This document shows, piece by piece, positions 1 to 7,757 of a DNA stretch of 8,392 bases. The position numbers and the translations under genes are program-made. Where the stretch lies: contig DAHVOF010000194.1 in NCBI GenBank assembly GCA_027318945.1, forward strand, positions 1-8,392. Direction: 5' to 3'. The notes under the pieces were generated by a model. It saw nothing but the letters and a program-made list of their open reading frames with translations, was not told the origin of the DNA and made no database searches. Origin of the DNA: Actinomycetota bacterium. GTDB taxonomy: Bacteria > Actinomycetota > Acidimicrobiia > Acidimicrobiales > Acidimicrobiaceae. Numbering within the stretch: position 1 is the first letter of the stretch; each line of letters starts with the position of its first letter.

Positions 1-1
1 G

Positions 2-769
2 TCCGAGTTTGCGGCTCTCGCAATCATTTTGTCGATCGCCGCCTACCTCCATGTCCATCAGGAGGATGAAATGAATGCCAAGATGCTCGTGAAGCTCCTG
101 GCAATTGCGGCCGTCCCAATGCTTCTGGTAATTAAACAGCCCGACATTGGTACGGCCCTCGTCATGGGCTTCGTTCTTCTTACAATGCTGGTTCTGGCGC
201 GGGTTTCCCTGGGATGGCTTGCGGTGCTGTTCGTTTTGGGTGCTGTGGCGGTTGCAGCCATTCTCGCTTTAGGAATTCTCCAGAAATACCAACTGCAGCG
301 GCTGACGTCTTTCGTCAATCCCAATACGTCTGTGCTTCAGGGAGGGTACAACTTGGCTCAGTCCAAGATCGCCATTGGCTCCGGTGGGCTTTTTGGGAAA
401 GGACTATTCCATGGGACGCAGACTAACCTCTCCTATGTGCCGGAGCAGCAGACCGATTTCATCTTTACTGCGGTGGGTGAGCAGCTGGGATTCATAGGCG
501 CAGGCGGCCTGTTGCTTTTATACGCATATATGACTTGGCGCGTCTGGAGCATTATGAAGCGAGCCAAGGATCCTCTTGGCAAAATGCTTGCCGGTGGTGT
601 GCTCGGATTTCTGGCATTTTCGATTTTTCAGAACGCGGGAATGACGATGGGCATCATGCCGATAACGGGTATACCCCTTCCATTTCTTAGCTATGGTGGG
701 TCTGCAGCCTTGGCTTTTTTCACCGCTATAGGGCTGGTGCTGAATGTGGGGATGAGGAATCCTAGATGA
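2..769 (+). CDS. rodA: Rod shape-determining protein RodA (SEDS peptidoglycan glycosyltransferase), 5'-truncated
   Basis: This is the C-terminal 255 codons of a SEDS-family polytopic membrane protein. The frame is open to the window edge and its first visible residues, SEFA, fit the conserved QPSEFAK segment, so the true start lies upstream and the TTG at 29 is not a start. RodA polymerises lipid II into glycan strands with a class B PBP during elongation. Visible signatures are KQPDIGTAL (the Asp aligns with the essential Asp of RodA), YQLQRL, GGYNLAQSKIAIGSGG, GKGLFHGTQTNL, PEQQTDFIF, GEQLGF, and PITGIPLPFLSYGGSAAL near the C-terminus, between hydrophobic segments. The HGTQ..L.(Y/F)VPEQ.TDFIF pattern favours RodA over FtsW. 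A 4-nt overlap with the BFN-domain gene suggests co-transcription. By analogy with other genomes, mreBCD and pbp2 may lie upstream, but they are outside the window. Confidence 0.93.
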   Translation, partial: SEFAALAIILSIAAYLHVHQEDEMNAKMLVKLLAIAAVPMLLVIKQPDIGTALVMGFVLLTMLVLARVSLGWLAVLFVLGAVAVAAILALGILQKYQLQRLTSFVNPNTSVLQGGYNLAQSKIAIGSGGLFGKGLFHGTQTNLSYVPEQQTDFIFTAVGEQLGFIGAGGLLLLYAYMTWRVWSIMKRAKDPLGKMLAGGVLGFLAFSIFQNAGMTMGIMPITGIPLPFLSYGGSAALAFFTAIGLVLNVGMRNPR

Positions 770-1284
770 AGGTGGACATGACCGAGGACGACGGTGGATC
801 GGCAGATAACCAGGAGAGTGCGCCCGATTCAGGAGTGGATTCAGTTCAGCAGACGATTGGTCCGCCAGACGGGCTACCCACATATAGGCAAGTCGTAGCA
901 TCCACGGTCGGAGTGCTGCTTCCTGAGACGTTTGGCAGGCTTTCATTTAAAGAGCTTGATCCGCCAAATCGACACTTTTCCATTCCTATATCCCTCGAAC
1001 AGGCTGGCGTGATTTCGGGGCTGCTTAAGGGCATAAAGCCGCCCCGACCGATGATGGGAGAGCTCTTTACGGAAGTTATGACGGTGTTTGATTTCAGCGT
1101 GGCCGTCGTGCAAATTTCCGGAATTGTGAACGGGGTATACTTGGCAGAGATAACATTCACCTCTGCGTCGGGCAGGCCGAAGGTGTTCCCGTGTCGACCG
1201 TCAGATGGAGTTATCCTGGCACTTAGCCAGCATTTGCCTGTGCCAATTCTTGTGGACGAGGAGTTGTTCGAAAAGGGGCTGTAG
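766..1284 (+). CDS. BFN (bifunctional nuclease, DUF151) domain protein
   Basis: This is a 172-residue soluble protein. Residues 1-40 are acidic, polar and probably disordered (MKVDMTEDDGG...). Residues from about 44 to 172 match the bifunctional nuclease/DUF151 domain: FSIPISLEQAGVISGLLKGI, then PPRPMMGELF, then VYLAEITF, the hallmark CRPSDGVILALS at 143-154, and the terminal VPILVDEELFEKGL. Some family members have been reported to have DNase/RNase activity, but for most bacteria the role is unknown, so the nuclease function here rests on family membership only. The ATG at 766 overlaps the rodA stop and has a good Shine-Dalgarno (GAGGA, 754-758). An internal ATG at 778, preceded by AAGG, is an alternative start. 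The gene ends 15 nt from the convergent SEDS gene. Confidence 0.85.
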   Translation: MKVDMTEDDGGSADNQESAPDSGVDSVQQTIGPPDGLPTYRQVVASTVGVLLPETFGRLSFKELDPPNRHFSIPISLEQAGVISGLLKGIKPPRPMMGELFTEVMTVFDFSVAVVQISGIVNGVYLAEITFTSASGRPKVFPCRPSDGVILALSQHLPVPILVDEELFEKGL

Positions 1285-1299
1285 TTCAGGCCGTCGGCT

Positions 1300-2640
1300 T
1301 TAGGAGTTTCCTTCGTGCGATATTCGCATAAGAATGGCGATCAGCACGTAATTTGCGACTAAAGATGATCCGCCGTATGCGACGAATGGTAGCGTCACTC
1401 CCGTAAGTGGGAGTAACCTCACGATGCCTGCCATAATGAAAAATGATTGAAGCCCGATGATTACCGTAAATGAGGCTGCCAGGAGTTTGGAGAAGTCGTT
1501 CTTCGCCCGTAGTGCAGCTCTGAGTCCAGCTCCCACGAGCAGCAGGAATGCAAAAACAACTGCTGTCGTTCCGAGGAGTCCCATCTCTTCCCCTATTGCG
1601 GCGAAGATGTAGTCGGAAGCGACGACTGGTATTAGAGTTGGGTGTCCGCGTCCCAAACCGGTGCCGCCAACGCCACCGTAGGCAAGAGCGAATTGTCCTT
1701 GAATGAGCTGGTAGCCAATCGTAGTGGCATATTTCCAAGGGTTGAGCCATACTACGAGCCTTTCACGCACGTGCGAGAAGATTGCGGATGCGACAACGGT
1801 TCCTAACCCGAACAATCCGCTGCCTAGGACTAAATAAGTCTTTCTCGACGTCGCAAGCCAAATGGTGATTATGAAGATTAGAAAAATCAGAAGTGAGAAC
1901 CCCACGTCACGTTCTGCCGTCATTATCATCAGCGACATGCCCCAAGCGACGAATATAGGACCGAGTGCACGGATTTCGATTAAGGTAACCTTCTTGTCGC
2001 CTCCAATCGGATGCCCTAATAGCTCCCGCTTCTCAATAAAGTATGAGGCAAAAAATACTGCCAAAAAAAGTTTGGCCGCTTCGACGGGTTGAAAAGTGAG
2101 CGGCCCAAGGTGAATCCAAAGACGCACTCCGTTGATATTGACGCCCAGCTTGGGAACTAGAGGGAGTATCAGAAGTAAAATGCCTCCGACACCTAGAAGG
2201 TAGCGATAGCGGTCAAGAACCGCGGAATTTCTTACCAGATATAGCGTTGCGAGATAGCCTGCCACGCCAACGGCACTCCAAAGCGCCTGAAGGAGTGCTT
2301 CATGATAGTCAATCCTGGTGATCATTACGAATCCCAGGCCGTTCAGGAGCGAAGCTATGGGAAGGATGATGGGATCTGCGCTTGGCGCAAGTTTTCGAGT
2401 TCCTACGTGTGCGGCGAGACTGAGAGCTACCAAAGCCGCAAGAATCAGACCAACATTGCCCGGGATGGTTGCCGTCTTGCCTAGCGACGCGATAACGTAT
2501 GCGGAGACGGTGATGATAATCGAGATGAACAGAAGCCCCAACTCTGTGGAGCGTCTTTTATTCTTTTTCCCTAGGTGAAATCTTGTCCGCCAATCAGGGC
2601 GGGCATTTTCGTGGCGATTCATCAGGTTAGGACGATTCAT
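1300..2640 (-). CDS. FtsW/RodA/SpoVE (SEDS) family protein, actinobacterial RodA type
   Basis: This is a complete 446-residue polytopic membrane protein, presumably a lipid II polymerase for the cell wall. A basic cytoplasmic N-terminus (residues 1-33, with GKKNKRR) precedes the membrane segments. The segment ADPIILPIASLLNGLGFVMI (88-107) is typical of the mycobacterial RodA subtype and absent from the shorter rodA at the left edge. Later signatures are LTFQPVEAAK (181-190, Glu187), AERDVGFSLL (242-251, with Asp245 where the essential SEDS Asp lies), GYQLIQGQFALA, GGVGGTGLGRG, SDYIFAAIGEEMG (342-354), PLTGVTLPFVAYGGSS (411-426) and ARISH-like MRISH at the end. No truncation is apparent. In mycobacteria this type sits with a class B PBP and Ser/Thr kinase genes. 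Here it stands alone, divergent from ppk. The ATG at 2640 has only a weak GAG upstream, and Met7 (2622) is a possible alternative. Confidence 0.92.
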   Translation of the reverse strand: MNRPNLMNRHENARPDWRTRFHLGKKNKRRSTELGLLFISIIITVSAYVIASLGKTATIPGNVGLILAALVALSLAAHVGTRKLAPSADPIILPIASLLNGLGFVMITRIDYHEALLQALWSAVGVAGYLATLYLVRNSAVLDRYRYLLGVGGILLLILPLVPKLGVNINGVRLWIHLGPLTFQPVEAAKLFLAVFFASYFIEKRELLGHPIGGDKKVTLIEIRALGPIFVAWGMSLMIMTAERDVGFSLLIFLIFIITIWLATSRKTYLVLGSGLFGLGTVVASAIFSHVRERLVVWLNPWKYATTIGYQLIQGQFALAYGGVGGTGLGRGHPTLIPVVASDYIFAAIGEEMGLLGTTAVVFAFLLLVGAGLRAALRAKNDFSKLLAASFTVIIGLQSFFIMAGIVRLLPLTGVTLPFVAYGGSSLVANYVLIAILMRISHEGNS

Positions 2641-2792
2641 CTCAGCTCATTCGCATCATGGATTCGCAATAATGGCATAGTACCAGCTGAAGCGAGCTTA
2701 GGGGGATTCCAGGTCTCGGTCCTTATTGAATGTTTATTATTCATTGGGTCTTTAACTGCTTTTCAACACGGAAAATGAAATACCCTTTTTAG
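2641..2792. promoter_or_regulatory. Divergent intergenic region with promoters for the SEDS gene and the ppk operon
   Basis: These 152 bases separate two genes that point away from each other, so both promoters should lie here. For ppk, TACCCT at 2781-2786 fits a TAnnnT -10 element ending 6 nt before the ATG, which would give a leaderless message. TATTAT at 2735-2740 is another possible -10 with a longer leader. On the minus strand, TACTAT (complement of 2677-2682) could be a -10 with a leader of roughly 30 nt for the SEDS gene. I found no convincing -35 element for any of these. I also saw no clear Pho-box-like direct repeats, which might have been expected for phosphate control of ppk. Confidence 0.35.
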
Positions 2793-4919
2793 ATGGACCT
2801 AAAGTCTGAACCGAATGTTGGAAAGCTCGGGAATGGGCGTTTTATTAATCGCGAGCTATCGTGGCTTGACTTTGCCTCAAGGGTGCTGGATCTTGCCGAG
2901 GATGAGTCCGTGCCGCTGCTGGAGCGGGCAAAGTTTCTTGCGATCTTCTCTGACGGGCTTGACGAGTTTTTTCAAGTACGCGTGGCCGGATTAAAAGACC
3001 AGCTTGCAGCTGGCGTTCGATCCTTGAGTCCTGATGGCCTATCCGTGCGGGAGCAGCTGCAGGCGGTGCGCGAGAAGGTTGAGTGCTTGGTCAGTAGGGT
3101 TGACGGGATCTACAATGAAGTTTTGGTCCCTTCATTGTTCGAAGCTGGGATCAACCTTCTAAATTGGGGGGAGCTGAGCGATGAGGACATTGCGTATTTA
3201 CGCCAAGTTTTTGACAGTACGGTTTTCCCCGTTCTGACACCCCTTGCGGTAGACCCCTCTCATCCATTTCCTTACATATCGAATTTGTCGCTTAATTTGC
3301 TTGCCCGGGTAACCGACCCTGTAACCGCGGTTTCGCGCTTCGCTCGCGTCAAAGTACCGCCGATTTTGCCGCGTTTTGTCGCCCTGCCTGGTGGTGTGAG
3401 GTTCATCCCGCTAGAACAGCTGATCTGGGCTCATCTCGACAAGCTATTTCCAGAGATGAAAATAGGCGCCCACTTTGTTTTTAGGGTTAGCCGCAATGCC
3501 GATCTTACGCTCGAGGAAGAGGAGGCTGACGATCTTCTCGCGTTTGTAGAGATGGAGCTCAGGAGACGTAGGTTTGGTCGGGCCGTGAGATTGGAGTTCC
3601 AGGGAACCCCTGATCCAGATGTCGCCGCGCTGCTTGTAAAAGAGCTGCGCCTGCATCCAGATGACGTGTATGTGGTAAACAGCGCTCTGGACCTGAACGG
3701 TTTGTGGAACGTTTACGAGATTATGCGTGCAGATCTTCACGATCCGGACTGGATTCCGGTGACGCCAGCATCTTTTGGAGGCTCGGATCCAACTGCCGTA
3801 AATATCTTTGCCATTTTGCGCCATGGAGATGTTCTCCTGCATCATCCGTATGAGTCTTTTTCAGCAACCGTCGAGCGTTTCATAGAGCAAGCTGCCTCGG
3901 ACCCATCAGTGCTGGCAATCAAGCAGACTTTATATCGGACGTCTGGCGATTCGAGGATCGTAGCGTCGCTAATCAAGGCTGCGGAATCTGGTAAGCAAGT
4001 GGCTGCCCTAGTTGAGGTGAAAGCTCGTTTCGACGAGCAGGCGAATATTGGATGGGCACGTGCACTTGAGGAGGCGGGAGTCCATGTAGTTTATGGTCTG
4101 GCCGGGCTCAAGACGCACTTGAAGGCGGTGTTGGTAGTCAGGCACGAGGAAGACGGGTCAACTCTTCGCTACTGTCATTTGGGTACTGGGAACTACAACT
4201 CGAAGACGGCGAGGTCGTACGAAGATATAGGGCTTTTGACGGCGAGTCCTGAATTCGGTGCCGACCTTTCAGAGGTGTTTAACCTGTTGACGGGCTTTTC
4301 GAAGAGAGTCGATTACCAGAAATTGATCCTCGCACCAGGGAGGCTTCGTTCGAAAATATTGGAACTAATATCCGAGCAGGCTCGGTTGGGTGAAGAGGGT
4401 CGCATCTTTATAAAAGTCAACGGCTTGATCGATCCGGAGATTATCGATGCTCTGTATGCTGCATCGCGTGAGGGTGCAAGGATTGAACTTGTCATTCGGA
4501 GTATCTGCTGTCTCCGTCCTCAAGTCGACGGTCTTTCGGAGAATATTCGGGTGAAGTCCATTGTGGGACGCTTTCTCGAGCATTCGAGGATATTCGTTTT
4601 TGGAGACACGAGGGCGGTCGACTGCAAAATTTTTGTGGGCTCTGCGGATCTCATGCAAAGAAACTTGGACCGGCGCATTGAAGCGTTATTTCCGATCGAA
4701 GATTCACGCCTTCGTGAAAGGGTTGTTGAAGTTGTGAATCTTGATCTTGCTGACGACTCATCTTCTTGGTGGTTGACCGAGAACGGGGACTGGGTGAAGA
4801 CACCAGGCACGTCCGCTACTAGAGCTCAGGATCGTCTCAAGGAGCTGGCCCTCGAGCGTGCAGCACCAATTCGGCGGCAAGCTAGGCGGCTTTGGTTTAG
4901 GAATGGAATTAGCAGGTGA
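2793..4919 (+). CDS. ppk: Polyphosphate kinase (PPK1)
   Basis: This 708-residue protein has the usual PPK1 length. It catalyses reversible transfer of the ATP gamma-phosphate onto polyphosphate. Domains in order are the N-terminal domain opening with RFINRELSWLDFASRVL (16-32), a middle domain with HPFPYISNLSLNLL, and two phospholipase-D-like C-terminal domains. The catalytic histidine that is phosphorylated is His442 in GLKTHLK. A second conserved histidine is His462 in CHLGTGNYNSKTARSY. Other signatures are LLHHPYESF, AIKQTLYRTS, NGLIDPEIIDALY, ICCLRP, SIVGRFLEHSRI (His597) and GSADLMQRNLDRRIEALFPI. No key residue is missing. The ATG at 2793 is the only start before the conserved core; an in-frame TAG directly precedes it and no Shine-Dalgarno is visible. 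It is the first gene of a three-gene operon, and its stop overlaps the next start. Confidence 0.97.
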   Translation: MDLKSEPNVGKLGNGRFINRELSWLDFASRVLDLAEDESVPLLERAKFLAIFSDGLDEFFQVRVAGLKDQLAAGVRSLSPDGLSVREQLQAVREKVECLVSRVDGIYNEVLVPSLFEAGINLLNWGELSDEDIAYLRQVFDSTVFPVLTPLAVDPSHPFPYISNLSLNLLARVTDPVTAVSRFARVKVPPILPRFVALPGGVRFIPLEQLIWAHLDKLFPEMKIGAHFVFRVSRNADLTLEEEEADDLLAFVEMELRRRRFGRAVRLEFQGTPDPDVAALLVKELRLHPDDVYVVNSALDLNGLWNVYEIMRADLHDPDWIPVTPASFGGSDPTAVNIFAILRHGDVLLHHPYESFSATVERFIEQAASDPSVLAIKQTLYRTSGDSRIVASLIKAAESGKQVAALVEVKARFDEQANIGWARALEEAGVHVVYGLAGLKTHLKAVLVVRHEEDGSTLRYCHLGTGNYNSKTARSYEDIGLLTASPEFGADLSEVFNLLTGFSKRVDYQKLILAPGRLRSKILELISEQARLGEEGRIFIKVNGLIDPEIIDALYAASREGARIELVIRSICCLRPQVDGLSENIRVKSIVGRFLEHSRIFVFGDTRAVDCKIFVGSADLMQRNLDRRIEALFPIEDSRLRERVVEVVNLDLADDSSSWWLTENGDWVKTPGTSATRAQDRLKELALERAAPIRRQARRLWFRNGISR

Positions 4920-6037
4920 ATCTCGAGATTGAGGTTAAGTTTTCTGTGCCGACAGATTTCGAGTTCGGCGGTTTCGGGATTACCTGGAATAATCTGACGG
5001 TGGAAAAGAGGCAGACAAAGAGGACGTTTACCACTTATTTTGACACCGAGGGACGAGATCTACTTGCGTGCGGCGCGGCGTTAAGGTTTAGAAGTTCTCA
5101 GGATATCGATTGTGAAGAGGAAGGCACGTGGACACTCAAATTCTCGCCTCCCTCGGCGGAGGTTCACAGAAGTTCAAGGTTCGAGTTCGAGATTCGGGCA
5201 GGTGGTGGACGGGTGCCATCGCAATACGATCTCGTGCTGCAAGTGTTCGGCGCGTCTAACCCCGGTTTTGAATTGGCGATGCTGAAGGCCGAGAGGTCTG
5301 CGACCGTTTTTAGCGACAGTCAAGGCAGGCATGTGATCGAGTTAGATGACGACTTCGTGACAGTTCAAAGGGGGACGAATGAAGGAAGCACGTTTCGGGA
5401 GATAGAGGTTGAGGTCATAGACCACGGTTATCGGACCGAAGCGGAGGCGATAATACGCGAACTATTAGATGCTGGTGCGTCATTCGCCGTGAGTTCCTCC
5501 AAGCTTGAACAAGCGATCGCGAGTTCGGAAACGCGGCCCTATTTGACGGGGTTGTTTACGCGGTATAGACAAGAGGTTGTTGCTGACCTGAATGTTTTTG
5601 CGGGACTCGTCGTGGAAAGCGCGGAAAATGGGGTAGTGCTTGGCAACGATCTAGCACGAGCGCTCGTTGTGGAGCTGTCCGATGAGACAGCTAAACGCTT
5701 TGCAGAAGAGACGGTTTTTTTGCTTGCGGTAAATCGCGCTAATGCCGGCCGACAGCACGGACCATGGTTTTCGGGCGCCGTGGCGCGGCTGTGCGTGGAT
5801 TTGGCGGGAGAGCTTCGCGAAGGTGGATCTCTGTCCCGTCTGAGCTTGAAATTTCCTAGCCGGGCAGCGCGGCGGGTTTCGGAGATTGTGCTGCAGAAAA
5901 TTGTGGTCTTTCGGGATAAAGGTGATGAAGCTATTTCAGCATGTACCATGCTCATCGAGGATTTGAATTCCTTGCCGTGGAAGCTTTTAAATGGAAGTGA
6001 TGAGGTTCCAGTGGCTTTTGAAAGAAAGTGGTCCTGA
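4916..6037 (+). CDS. CYTH-domain protein (predicted triphosphate tunnel metalloenzyme) with unrecognised C-terminal domain
   Basis: This is a 373-residue protein. Residues 1-203 form a complete-looking CYTH domain: the ExExK signature at Glu4, Glu6 and Lys8 (LEIEVKF), YFDTEGRDLLACGAALRFR (41-59), WTLKFS with Lys75, RFEFEI (88-93), KAERSA (124-129), VIELDDDFVTV (140-150), REIEVEV (161-167) and SSKLEQA (194-200). These charged residues are the kind that line the tunnel and bind metal and triphosphate. Characterised bacterial relatives hydrolyse inorganic triphosphate, so tripolyphosphatase activity is the natural guess. The C-terminal half (about 205-373) looks mostly helical. It occupies the place where a CHAD domain often follows CYTH, but the usual CHAD His and Arg pattern is not visible and I do not recognise it. 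The GTG start overlaps the ppk stop as GTGA, an in-frame TAG lies just upstream, and a Shine-Dalgarno-like AGGAATGGA is well placed, so the start is firm. Confidence 0.88.
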   Translation: MNLEIEVKFSVPTDFEFGGFGITWNNLTVEKRQTKRTFTTYFDTEGRDLLACGAALRFRSSQDIDCEEEGTWTLKFSPPSAEVHRSSRFEFEIRAGGGRVPSQYDLVLQVFGASNPGFELAMLKAERSATVFSDSQGRHVIELDDDFVTVQRGTNEGSTFREIEVEVIDHGYRTEAEAIIRELLDAGASFAVSSSKLEQAIASSETRPYLTGLFTRYRQEVVADLNVFAGLVVESAENGVVLGNDLARALVVELSDETAKRFAEETVFLLAVNRANAGRQHGPWFSGAVARLCVDLAGELREGGSLSRLSLKFPSRAARRVSEIVLQKIVVFRDKGDEAISACTMLIEDLNSLPWKLLNGSDEVPVAFERKWS

Positions 6038-6096
6038 GCCGATCTTGATTGGCTATTCTCGAAGGCTCAGGGCTAGTTAGATTGGGATCGTACGAT

Positions 6097-7755
6097 ATGA
6101 GTTCCGAGACATATCGGTTTGAAGGAGAGCCAGGTCGAATTTCTAGAGGGCCTGCCTTTTCGAAGATCACGGAAATAGCTAGTCCGGAGTGGCCGGATTT
6201 TACTAATGTCATATCTGCGCTGGACCTGGGGTCGAATTCGTTTCATCTGGTCGTGGCTCGCGCGCTTTCGGAAAAAAGCTTTGAAGTCCTTTTGAAGGAA
6301 AAGTCGATGCTTCGTCTTGGGGATGTAGTGTCCCGGCTCGGATATATCGACGAAGTTCACATCGGGGCTGTGGTGGACTCGATTAGGTCATTCCGGACGT
6401 TGGCTGAATCACTAGGGGCTGGTGAGCTCGTTGCTCTGGCGACATCGGCTTTTCGGGACGCCGAAAATTCTTCGGAGGTCGTGGATCTCATTGAAGACGA
6501 GACTGGCGTTTCGGTATCTGTGATTTCAGGAACGCGGGAAGCGGAGCTTATTTTCAAGGCGGTGAGCAACTCAGTCGATTTTCGAGATGAACTCGCCCTC
6601 TGTATAGATCTCGGCGGTGGCAGTTTAGAGGTCATGATAGGTACACAAACCGAGCTCTTGTGGTCTCACAGCCTCAATATGGGCGTTGGCCGGCTTACTA
6701 CAATGTTTTTTGATGGGTCTGAGGTTCTGCCTTCTAAGGCGGTGCTGAAACTTAGGCGCTATGTACGAGAGATGCTCGCACCCGTATCAACTCAGGTGAA
6801 GCGTTATTCTCCAACTGTACTGGTTGGGTCTTCGGGTAGTTTTCTCAATCTGGCTCGAATGGCAGTTCTTGCGCGAAGGCCTGAATTAGATCCAACCGTG
6901 CTGGACGACATGAATCAGATGACGGTAAAGAGATCTGCGCTCAGGAATGTCTCCAAGGAGATTCTTAGAGTTAAAGCGTCGGAACGACTTGGTATTCCTG
7001 GAGTGGACTCCAAACGTATTGATATTATGCCTGCGGCCACGGTTGTGCTTGACGAGGTGATGGAGCAGCTTGGCTTCAAGGAGCTGACACTTTCCGAATG
7101 GGCGTTAAGAGAGGGGATCATACTATCGGAACTTGAAAGTTTCGAGACGCTCGAGGGAGGGATAGATTCGATACGGCATGCGTCAGTCATGGGCGTTACG
7201 AAGCGTTTCTCTTGGAACGGGGCTCATGCGGAGCAAGTAGCAAAGCTCGCTTTGTCATTGTTTGACCAGACCGTGTCGATGCATCATTTGGCGGAAACGG
7301 AGCGGGAACTCTTATTCTACGCCTCTCTTCTACACGACATCGGAGAGCATATCGCAATGGAGGATCACGATAAGCACTCGGCGTACCTTATCGAGAACTC
7401 CAGGCTGCGTGGTTTTACGCCCCAAGAGAAGCGGGTGTTGGTTTGTTTGGGACGGTTCCACCGCAGGGGTTACCCAAGAGTTGATTACCCTCCATTTGGG
7501 CAGCTGACTGAGGAGTGGCGCGCCAAAGTTGTCAAGTTGGCTGGAATATTGAGGCTTGCAGACGCTCTTGATCGCTCTCACGAGGCTGTTGTTGATTCGA
7601 TACGAATGGATCTGTTGGGCGATCGAATGACGATTAGGCTAAGTACCCAGGGGGATTTCGAGCTAGAATCGTTTGGACTACGGAGGAAGCGTTCGTTATT
7701 TGAGCAGACTTTTGGCGTGAAAGTCAGTTTGGGTCTCGATGGACAAGGGCCGTAA
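6097..7755 (+). CDS. ppx: Ppx/GppA-family exopolyphosphatase with C-terminal HD domain
   Basis: This is a 552-residue protein when started at ATG 6097. Ppx/GppA enzymes remove terminal phosphate from polyphosphate or convert pppGpp to ppGpp. The ASKHA ATPase-like part begins with ALDLGSNSFHLVVA (from residue 41). Then come LATSAFRDAEN, GTREAELIF (Glu148 at about the catalytic Glu position), CIDLGGGSLEV (169-179), NMGVGRL and VGSSGSFLNLA. The C-terminal part is an HD-type domain with NGAHAEQVAKL (His377), SLLHDIGEHI (His413-Asp414), HDKHSAYLI, FHRRGYPR and ADALDRS (Asp489), as in long-form Ppx and GppA. Its place behind ppk favours exopolyphosphatase over pppGpp phosphatase. About 40 residues precede the family domain, which is unusual. 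A TTG at 6049 would extend the protein by 16 residues and leave only 11 nt after the previous gene, but no good ribosome site supports it, whereas GGGAT precedes the ATG. Confidence 0.92.
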   Translation: MSSETYRFEGEPGRISRGPAFSKITEIASPEWPDFTNVISALDLGSNSFHLVVARALSEKSFEVLLKEKSMLRLGDVVSRLGYIDEVHIGAVVDSIRSFRTLAESLGAGELVALATSAFRDAENSSEVVDLIEDETGVSVSVISGTREAELIFKAVSNSVDFRDELALCIDLGGGSLEVMIGTQTELLWSHSLNMGVGRLTTMFFDGSEVLPSKAVLKLRRYVREMLAPVSTQVKRYSPTVLVGSSGSFLNLARMAVLARRPELDPTVLDDMNQMTVKRSALRNVSKEILRVKASERLGIPGVDSKRIDIMPAATVVLDEVMEQLGFKELTLSEWALREGIILSELESFETLEGGIDSIRHASVMGVTKRFSWNGAHAEQVAKLALSLFDQTVSMHHLAETERELLFYASLLHDIGEHIAMEDHDKHSAYLIENSRLRGFTPQEKRVLVCLGRFHRRGYPRVDYPPFGQLTEEWRAKVVKLAGILRLADALDRSHEAVVDSIRMDLLGDRMTIRLSTQGDFELESFGLRRKRSLFEQTFGVKVSLGLDGQGP

Positions 7756-7757
7756 GC

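Noticed and set aside
518..946. Open frame of 142 codons antisense to rodA and the BFN gene
   Set aside because: It overlaps two well-supported genes and shows no recognisable motif.
1286..1750. Open frame of 154 codons on the minus strand
   Set aside because: It lies wholly inside the SEDS gene on the same strand in another frame, and its product has no family features and a composition unlike a real protein.
2575..2778. Small plus-strand open frame covering the divergent intergenic region
   Set aside because: It runs over the N-terminus of the SEDS gene and the promoter region, has no ribosome site and no recognisable motif.
3444..3845. Open frame of 133 codons antisense to ppk
   Set aside because: It is fully inside the conserved ppk coding sequence and explained as a shadow of it.
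6049..6096. TTG at 6049 as the ppx start
   Set aside because: It would shorten the gap to the previous gene to 11 nt, but it lacks a clear ribosome site and uses a rarer start codon, so ATG 6097 is preferred. It is not excluded.
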